Assembly: GCA_905234305.1 (NCBI GenBank)
Contig: CAJOHT010000014.1
Coordinates: 1-11,510 of the forward strand
DNA: 11,510 nt
Direction of reading: 5' to 3'
Origin: an uncultured Ruminococcus sp.
Lineage (GTDB): Bacteria > Bacillota > Clostridia > Oscillospirales > Acutalibacteraceae
The notes beneath the pieces were generated by a model. That model saw only the letters and a program-made list of their open reading frames with translations. It was not told the origin of the DNA and did no database searches. Below are positions 7,057-11,510 of the stretch, one piece after another (the stretch's first letter is position 1; each line of letters starts with the position of its first letter). The translations under genes were made by a program, and so were the position numbers.

Positions 7057-8471
7057 TATTTTTCTCCTTTATTATTCTTTTTTGGAATCATAATCTTTGC
7101 TGTTGTACCTTCGCCGATTACGCTTTCAATTATAACTTCGGCACCGCACATTTCTTTAAGACGGCGCTTTATATTATCCATACCTATATGAGAGCGTCCG
7201 TCGTCCTTTTTTTCGTTGATGTTAAATCCAACGCCGTCGTCCGAGACTGTTACCTCATATGAGTTATCGTTTTCTTTAGTGGCGATCGTGAGCGTGCCTC
7301 CGCCTTTTTTCTTGCTTAAGCCGTGTTTTACGGCATTTTCGGCGAGAGGCTGGATCGTAAGCTGAGGCAGTTCAAAATCAGTCGCCTGAATATCGTATTC
7401 TATGTTGAGTTTTTTACCGAAACGCAGTTTTTCGATGTATAAGTATTTTTTTAAATGTTCCAGTTCCTTTTCAAAGGGTATCGGAGTTGTCTGCTTTAAG
7501 GAGTCCATATTGCCCCTTAGGTACTGCGCGAAAGTTATAGTCGCTTTGTTGGCGGTATCGGGGTCTAGTTTACAGAGCATAGCTATTGAGCTTAACGCGT
7601 TGTACATAAAGTGAGGCTGGATTTGGCTGACCATTACTCTGACCTTGGACTCGTAAAGCTCCTTTTCTGCGGCGATAAGCGCCTGCTCGCGTTTAGCTAC
7701 GACTACGCCGAATATAAGTACGATTGAAATCATCATAGCGGCGAATTCCGTTGTAAGCCCGTAGGAGTACCCCGTAATAAACTGGTTGGCTACTGGTATG
7801 AGTACGAACGAGGCAGTAATAAGCCTCTCTTTTACGGGTGTTTTTGAGATAATAAAGCCTATTATAACTATTATAAGTCCTATCGCTAAGTAGGTCTGGC
7901 TCCACATAAACAGCGGTTCGCGGTGATATACACCCTCGCTGTCTACGCTGAAAAACAGCGGCACAAAGAAGTTTATAATACAGGAAACAAGCGTCGGGAT
8001 AAGAAGGATGTTCATAATATAATTCGCTAAGTTACCGAACTTTCCCTTAAGCTCCAGAGCCGTAAATACATACCGCCATAAAAAGAATATGAGCATTGTC
8101 GAACCAGTGTAGTTTAAGATATTGACGACGGTATTCAAGTCTTTTAGTTCCTTTATGCCCTGAACAATCCAGCAACTAATGTCCGTAAAAAGTACGAATG
8201 AGGTGGCGGATATTAGCAGAGCGAAGGTGCGGGTGTATTCGCTGAAGCCTTCCTTATCCTGAGCGATACTGTACAAAAGCACGGTACATACCGCCATACT
8301 GACTATATCGGCGCCAAGATTGAAAACAGAGGTGTTCGCCATACCTGAAAAGCCCCTGATACGGCACATCACAATCGAGCATACGGTAAGAATAAGGGAT
8401 ATGATAAAGCACAGCTGAGTTACCCATTTTTGTCTGTTCCAAAAATCGTTTATCTTCGATACGATATCCAC
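7056..8471 (-). CDS. LytS-type membrane sensor histidine kinase
   Basis: This 471-residue kinase has about seven or eight membrane helices in its first 260 residues (near 17-36, 53-72, 82-102, 118-135, 152-172, 191-209, 217-237 and 243-260). A short coiled linker and a His_kinase/HATPase catalytic region follow. The phospho-acceptor is His287 in QIQPHFMYNAL. The N-box is PLAENAVKHG (375-384), the G1 box SDDGVGF (410-416) and the second glycine block HIGMDNIKRRL. All catalytic motifs are intact. The sensing part is membrane-embedded, with no large extracellular domain, so the ligand is unknown. The start is a GTG at 8471, chosen because AAGGAG (8486-8481) precedes it by nine bases. The stop overlaps the regulator start, giving coupled translation of a two-component pair. 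Confidence 0.92.
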   Translation of the reverse strand: MDIVSKINDFWNRQKWVTQLCFIISLILTVCSIVMCRIRGFSGMANTSVFNLGADIVSMAVCTVLLYSIAQDKEGFSEYTRTFALLISATSFVLFTDISCWIVQGIKELKDLNTVVNILNYTGSTMLIFFLWRYVFTALELKGKFGNLANYIMNILLIPTLVSCIINFFVPLFFSVDSEGVYHREPLFMWSQTYLAIGLIIVIIGFIISKTPVKERLITASFVLIPVANQFITGYSYGLTTEFAAMMISIVLIFGVVVAKREQALIAAEKELYESKVRVMVSQIQPHFMYNALSSIAMLCKLDPDTANKATITFAQYLRGNMDSLKQTTPIPFEKELEHLKKYLYIEKLRFGKKLNIEYDIQATDFELPQLTIQPLAENAVKHGLSKKKGGGTLTIATKENDNSYEVTVSDDGVGFNINEKKDDGRSHIGMDNIKRRLKEMCGAEVIIESVIGEGTTAKIMIPKKNNKGEK

Positions 8472-8501
8472 GCACTCACTCTCCTTTTTGAATATATCGT
8501 T

Positions 8502-8510
8502 AGTATATCA
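8502..8510 (-). promoter_or_regulatory. Extended -10 promoter of the two-component operon
   Basis: Read on the minus strand this is TGATATACT, an extended -10 box, 31 bases upstream of the GTG start. No good -35 box is seen 17 bases upstream. The promoter is back to back with that of the HAD lipoprotein gene, whose -10 lies about 75 bp away. Confidence 0.5.
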
Positions 8511-8558
8511 TTAAAGCGTAAAAAATAAAAGATTTTTTTATCCTGACGGTATTAACAC

Positions 8559-8587
8559 TTGAACGGGAAATAAGTGTATGTTATAAT
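8559..8587 (+). promoter_or_regulatory. Promoter of the HAD lipoprotein gene
   Basis: TTGAAC at 8559-8564 and TATAAT at 8582-8587 are 17 bases apart. TG at 8579-8580 makes the -10 an extended one (TGTTATAAT). The gene's ribosome site AGGAGG is at 8604-8609, seven bases before the ATG at 8617. The predicted leader is therefore only about 20 bases. Confidence 0.75.
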
Positions 8588-8616
8588 TATTTCAAAAATT
8601 ATCAGGAGGAAAGATT

Positions 8617-9729
8617 ATGAACAGTAAAGTATTAAAATCAGTATCCGCTTTATTCTTAGCGGGAATAATGATTTCGTCAGCCGCGGGATGCTCAGCGGGC
8701 AATCAGGCTCAGCCTACCGAGGCGGCGAAAACTTCGGCAACCGAGGTTATAAAGGAAACAAAGGCTAAGGACGCGCTTTCTTACTGGAAGAAGGACGCTC
8801 CTCTTAAGAAAAAGCTCGTTAAGTATATTGAGAGTGTCACCGATAAGGGCGGCGATGATTTTATCCCTGTTGAGGATCGTATCGCCGTATTTGATATGGA
8901 CGGAACTCTCTGCTGTGAGACCGACCCCGGGTATTTTGATCACAAGCTCCTCTACCACCGCGTAATGGAAGACCCCGCCTACAAGGATAAGGCGAGCGAT
9001 GAGGAAAAGGCTGTCGCCAAGGAAATCAAAAAGTATTTTGAAACGGGCGAATATCCCGAGGGAATGGACGTAAAGCACGGCAAGGCTGTAGCTTCCGCGT
9101 TCAAGGGAATGACTGTCGAGGAGTTTGACGCCTACGTAAAAAAATACAGAAAAACTCCTATGGAAAGCTATACTAACCTGACTAATGGTAAGGCGTTCTA
9201 TAAGCCTATGCTTCAGGTTGTTGATTATCTTATCGCTAACGATTTTAAGGTCTATATCGTAAGCGGTACCGACCGCCTTATTACCCGCGGACTTGCCGAG
9301 GGCATTGTAAATATTCCGCTCAGTCAGATGATCGGTTCCGACGAAAACCTAGTTTCAAGCAATCAGGGTAAAGAGGACGGATTGGAATATACCTATGAGC
9401 AGGATGATAAGCTCGTTACAGGCGGCGAATTCCTTATTAAAAACCTTAAGATGAATAAGGTAAGCGTAATCGCTCAGGAAATCGGACAGCAGCCCGTACT
9501 CGCGTTCGGCAACAGCTCGGGCGACGCTGCTATGGCTAACTATACTATCGGCAACAATAAGTATAAGGCGGGCGCATATATGCTATGCTGCGACGATACA
9601 AAGCGTGAGAACGGCAACCTTGAAAAGGCTGAGAAAATGCGTACTACCTGTAAGGAAAACGGCTATACCGCCGTTTCAATGAAGGACGACTGGACAACTA
9701 TCTACGGCGAGAATGTAACTAAGAAGTAA
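8617..9729 (+). CDS. Secreted lipoprotein, HAD-superfamily phosphatase
   Basis: This 370-residue protein has a lipoprotein signal peptide with lipobox AAGC (Cys25), then a Thr/Glu/Lys-rich linker to about residue 50, so it is anchored outside the membrane. The catalytic domain is a HAD hydrolase. Motif I is FDMDGTL with nucleophile Asp93 and acid Asp95, motif II is VSGTDR with Ser216, motif III is a Lys near 275-281 and motif IV is FGNSSGD with Asp303. The cap lies between motifs I and II (residues about 99-205). The layout recalls phosphoserine phosphatase-like and phosphocholine phosphatase-like HADs, but the substrate cannot be read from sequence. All catalytic residues are present, so it should be active and Mg-dependent. 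It is divergent from the two-component operon, a position often held by a regulated target. Confidence 0.9.
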   Translation: MNSKVLKSVSALFLAGIMISSAAGCSAGNQAQPTEAAKTSATEVIKETKAKDALSYWKKDAPLKKKLVKYIESVTDKGGDDFIPVEDRIAVFDMDGTLCCETDPGYFDHKLLYHRVMEDPAYKDKASDEEKAVAKEIKKYFETGEYPEGMDVKHGKAVASAFKGMTVEEFDAYVKKYRKTPMESYTNLTNGKAFYKPMLQVVDYLIANDFKVYIVSGTDRLITRGLAEGIVNIPLSQMIGSDENLVSSNQGKEDGLEYTYEQDDKLVTGGEFLIKNLKMNKVSVIAQEIGQQPVLAFGNSSGDAAMANYTIGNNKYKAGAYMLCCDDTKRENGNLEKAEKMRTTCKENGYTAVSMKDDWTTIYGENVTKK

Positions 9730-9829
9730 GATAGGGGTTGTGATGCAGGATGTAGGATTTAGGAGCTTTCCAAATTCCGCTTCCAGCTTAAACGATTGTG
9801 AAATATCTTATTCAAACTGATGTTTTCTA
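9730..9829. other. Gap between the HAD lipoprotein and the paaK leader
   Basis: No gene is seen here. An imperfect hairpin (GGATTT/AAATTCC with inner GGA/TCC, about 9755-9778) follows the HAD stop codon but has no T-run, so I find no clear terminator for that gene. The stretch becomes AT-rich towards the promoter at 9830. Confidence 0.5.
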
Positions 9830-9858
9830 TTGACATTTTTAAAAAAGCGATTTATACT
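9830..9858 (+). promoter_or_regulatory. Consensus promoter of the paaK leader transcript
   Basis: A perfect TTGACA at 9830-9835 and TATACT at 9853-9858 are 17 bases apart, the best promoter in the window. Transcription should start near 9865. The transcript would carry about 230 bases of leader before paaK, including a short ORF and a terminator. Confidence 0.85.
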
Positions 9859-9865
9859 ATTACCA

Positions 9866-9875
9866 CGTTGCAACG
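9866..9875. promoter_or_regulatory. Palindrome CGTTGCAACG at the predicted transcription start
   Basis: This perfect 10 bp palindrome begins seven bases past the -10 box, so it covers the predicted start site. That is a typical place for a repressor operator. The binding protein is unknown, and a palindrome this short can also arise by chance. Confidence 0.35.
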
Positions 9876-9914
9876 CTAAAGTGTAAAAATATTAACTTTG
9901 TTTAAGGAACAGTT

Positions 9915-10004
9915 ATGAAAAGAACTCTTAATTCTAAAAACAACTTCAGCTTTACATTTAACTTTACTTGGTTTTATGCAAGTAGGGTTAATTTGCTATG
10001 CTGA
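9915..10004 (+). CDS. Leader peptide of 29 residues, rich in Phe, Trp and Tyr
   Basis: An ATG at 9915 follows AAGGA (9904-9908) at normal spacing and opens a 29-codon frame ending in TGA at 10002-10004. Residues 11-21 contain Phe11, Phe13, Phe15, Phe17, Trp19, Phe20 and Tyr21, so seven of eleven are aromatic. The frame lies between a consensus promoter and a strong terminator that precedes paaK. This is the design of amino-acid attenuation leaders such as that of pheA in enteric bacteria. The peptide itself probably has no function; its translation would act as the sensor. A 6 bp hairpin, TACTTG (9965-9970) with CAAGTA (9979-9984), overlaps the aromatic codons and would be opened by a stalled ribosome. 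Confidence 0.6.
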   Translation: MKRTLNSKNNFSFTFNFTWFYASRVNLLC

Positions 10005-10054
10005 TGAATGAGGATTAAGATTAGTTAATCAACATTGGGTGTGGCTCATTAACC
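9965..10054 (+). promoter_or_regulatory. Alternative pairings, candidate antiterminator
   Basis: Several short complements compete with the terminator. ATGAG at 10008-10012, just past the leader stop codon, pairs with CTCAT at 10045-10049 in the left terminator arm. GGTTAAT at 9986-9992 pairs with ATTAACC at 10048-10054, the arm end and loop. GATTAA at 10013-10018 pairs with TTAATC at 10025-10030 and would fill the antiterminator interior. A ribosome resting at the leader stop would cover 10008-10012 and let the terminator form. One stalled on aromatic codons would leave it free. No folding energy has been computed. Confidence 0.45.
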
Positions 10055-10076
10055 GTGAGCTACACCCTTTTTTTTT
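10037..10076 (+). terminator. Strong terminator directly before paaK (attenuator)
   Basis: Arms 10037-10049 (GGGTGTGGCTCAT) and 10055-10067 (GTGAGCTACACCC) form a 13 bp stem with two G-U pairs and a 5-base loop. Nine T follow at 10068-10076. It ends 19 bases before the paaK start codon, so most transcripts from 9830 should stop here unless it is prevented from folding. Confidence 0.9.
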
Positions 10077-10095
10077 CAGAAAGGCTATGAAAACT

Positions 10096-11400
10096 ATGAA
10101 AAACTATTACCAAAAAGAAATTGAAACAGCCTCTTACGAGGAAATCCGAAAAATCCAGAACGAAAAAATTGTAAAGCAGGTTCGTTACGTTTACGATAAT
10201 GTACCTTATTACCGCAATTTAATGGAGAAAAAGGGAGTAAGTCCCGAGGATATCAAGAGCGTGGACGATATAAAGAAGCTACCGTTCCTTACTAAGGACG
10301 ATTTAAGAGAGGCCTATCCCTACGGACTTCTCGGTACTGACCTCAAGAACTGCGTACGTATCCAGTCAACCTCGGGTACTACGGGAAAGCGCGTAGTAGC
10401 TTTCTATACTCAGAAGGATATCGATATGTGGGAGGAATGCTGCGCAAGAGCGATCGTCGCCGCTGGAGGAAGCGCTGAGGACGTTGTCCAGGTATGCTAC
10501 GGCTACGGCCTCTTCACGGGAGGCCCCGGGCTTAACGGAGGTTCACATAAGGTCGGAAGTCTGACTCTGCCTATGAGTTCGGGCAATACCGACAGACAAA
10601 TCCAGTTTATGATGGATTTAGACGCGACTATCCTATGCTGTACTCCTTCCTATGCCGCTTATATCGGCGAGTCACTGGCTGAGCGGGGCTATAAGCCCAA
10701 GGATAATAAGCTCAAGGCTGGTATCTTCGGAGCGGAGCCTTGGACTGAGGAAATGCGTCAGGGTATCGAGAAAAGCCTCGGCATAAAGGCTTATGATATC
10801 TACGGACTTACCGAAACCTCGGGCCCCGGAGTAGCTTTCGAGTGTGAGGAACAGACGGGTATGCATATTAACGAGGACCATTTCTACGCCGAGATAATCG
10901 ACCCCGATACGGGCGAAGTGCTTCCCGAGGGGGAGAAGGGCGAGCTTGTATTCACCTCGCTCGATAAGGAAGGTTTCCCGCTTTTAAGATACAGGACTAA
11001 GGATATCTGTATTCTTTCCCGTAAGAAATGTTCCTGCGGAAGGACTCACGTAAAGATGACTAAGCCGCTGGGACGTTCCGACGATATGATGATTATTCGC
11101 GGTGTTAACGTATTCCCGAGCCAGATCGAGGCTGTGCTTCTTAAGGAAGGCTACCCGCCCAACTACCAGATTGTAGTTGACCGCGTTAACAATTCCGATA
11201 CATTCGATATTTACGTTGAATGTACTCCCGACAGGTTCTCGGATAAAATTTCCGATATGCAGGCTCAGGAGAAGAAACTAAACCTTGCTATGCGTTCAAT
11301 GCTTGGCATAGGTCCGAAAATCCACCTTGTCGCTCCGAAAACAATCGAGCGCTCCGAAGGTAAAGCCGTACGTGTAATAGATAAGCGTAAGCTGCATTAA
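10096..11400 (+). CDS. paaK: Phenylacetate-CoA ligase (PaaK-like adenylate-forming enzyme)
   Basis: The enzyme activates phenylacetate or a related aryl acid to its CoA thioester with ATP, in the cytoplasm. The 434 residues fit the usual 430-440 of the family. Seen motifs are the P-loop STSGTTGK (91-98), YGLTE (236-240), the Cys cluster KCSCGR before the hinge, the hinge block GRSDDMMIIRGVNVFP, and the C-terminal catalytic lysine Lys423 in SEGKA. I chose the ATG at 10096 because the N-terminus then aligns with family starts and AGAAAGG lies 11 bases upstream. The ATG at 10087 has that site too close, and a frame from 10039 would read through the terminator. The gene precedes an ACT-domain gene by 21 bases, a pairing common in anaerobes. 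In Firmicutes such enzymes often serve indolepyruvate- or phenylpyruvate-linked arylacetate metabolism. Confidence 0.92.
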   Translation: MKNYYQKEIETASYEEIRKIQNEKIVKQVRYVYDNVPYYRNLMEKKGVSPEDIKSVDDIKKLPFLTKDDLREAYPYGLLGTDLKNCVRIQSTSGTTGKRVVAFYTQKDIDMWEECCARAIVAAGGSAEDVVQVCYGYGLFTGGPGLNGGSHKVGSLTLPMSSGNTDRQIQFMMDLDATILCCTPSYAAYIGESLAERGYKPKDNKLKAGIFGAEPWTEEMRQGIEKSLGIKAYDIYGLTETSGPGVAFECEEQTGMHINEDHFYAEIIDPDTGEVLPEGEKGELVFTSLDKEGFPLLRYRTKDICILSRKKCSCGRTHVKMTKPLGRSDDMMIIRGVNVFPSQIEAVLLKEGYPPNYQIVVDRVNNSDTFDIYVECTPDRFSDKISDMQAQEKKLNLAMRSMLGIGPKIHLVAPKTIERSEGKAVRVIDKRKLH

Positions 11401-11421
11401 TAAATCAACAGGAGGTAAATT

Positions 11422-11510
11422 ATGGCTATAACACAATTATCCGCGTTTTTGGAGAATACATCAGGCACGCTTTATGACGCGCTTTGCGCTGTTACAGAGG
11501 CGGGAGTTAA
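11422..11510 (+). CDS. ACT-domain protein, 5' part only
   Basis: An ATG at 11422, with AGGAGG at 11410-11415, opens a frame running off the window. The 29 complete codons read MAITQLSAFLENTSG then TLYDALCAVTEAGV. This is the start of the stand-alone ACT protein often found next to PaaK (a tandem-ACT small protein, usually about 140 residues). ACT domains bind amino acids, so it may sense an aromatic amino acid and act on the ligase or its pathway. It is separated from paaK by 21 bases and is clearly co-transcribed. Confidence 0.85.
   Translation, partial: MAITQLSAFLENTSGTLYDALCAVTEAGV

Noticed and set aside
9865..10076. T-box riboswitch upstream of paaK
   Set aside because: I see no T-box consensus (AGGGTGGAACCGCG-like) before the terminator. 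The aromatic leader ORF fits ribosome-mediated attenuation better.
10039..10095. N-terminal extension of PaaK starting at 10039
   Set aside because: It would translate through the terminator hairpin and T-run and lacks a ribosome site. Family proteins begin at about the 10096 ATG.

Overview
The window looks like DNA from gut-type anaerobes, but its two halves have different character. Positions 1 to about 4950 look like Bacteroidales: GC-rich third codon positions and frequent GTG valine codons in the operon, little or no Shine-Dalgarno signal at 370, 1129 and 4012, a TAnnTTTG-like box near 1246, and an ABC exporter that resembles Bacteroides/Prevotella proteins from memory. From about 4950 to 11510 the DNA looks like a low-to-mid GC Firmicute (Ruminococcus/Oscillospirales-like): AGGAGG ribosome sites, sigma-A promoters with extended -10 boxes, codons rich in GTT, GTA, CTT and GAT, and strong intrinsic terminators. 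The change of style falls inside one gene, the DUF1846 gene, within its most conserved segment. This suggests a chimeric assembly, or less likely a real recombination event.

Layout. Minus strand, 1-1129: two unrecognised genes, the left one cut by the window edge. 1130-1592: non-coding, with a hairpin terminator and a possible short RNA. Minus strand, 1593-5469: a tight three-gene operon running DUF1846 protein, ABC exporter, nitroreductase. 5470-5676: divergent promoters. Plus strand, 5677-6171: a small lipoprotein ending at a strong terminator. Minus strand, 6274-8471: a LytS-type sensor kinase and a response regulator with a SARP-like output domain, joined by a TAATG overlap. Plus strand, 8617-9729: a lipoprotein HAD phosphatase, divergent from the kinase. 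Plus strand, 9830-11510: a consensus promoter, a 29-residue leader peptide crowded with Phe, Trp and Tyr, a strong terminator, a phenylacetate-CoA ligase (paaK) gene and the start of an ACT-domain gene.

The most interesting signal is the leader before paaK. It has the arrangement of a ribosome-mediated attenuator: promoter, short ORF with aromatic codons, alternative pairings, terminator, operon. PaaK/ACT units are linked to arylacetate-CoA chemistry, which some anaerobes use to make aromatic amino acids from arylacetates. Control by charged aromatic tRNA would therefore make biological sense. This is inference from sequence and needs testing. No rRNA, tRNA, CRISPR array, insertion sequence or phage gene was recognised.
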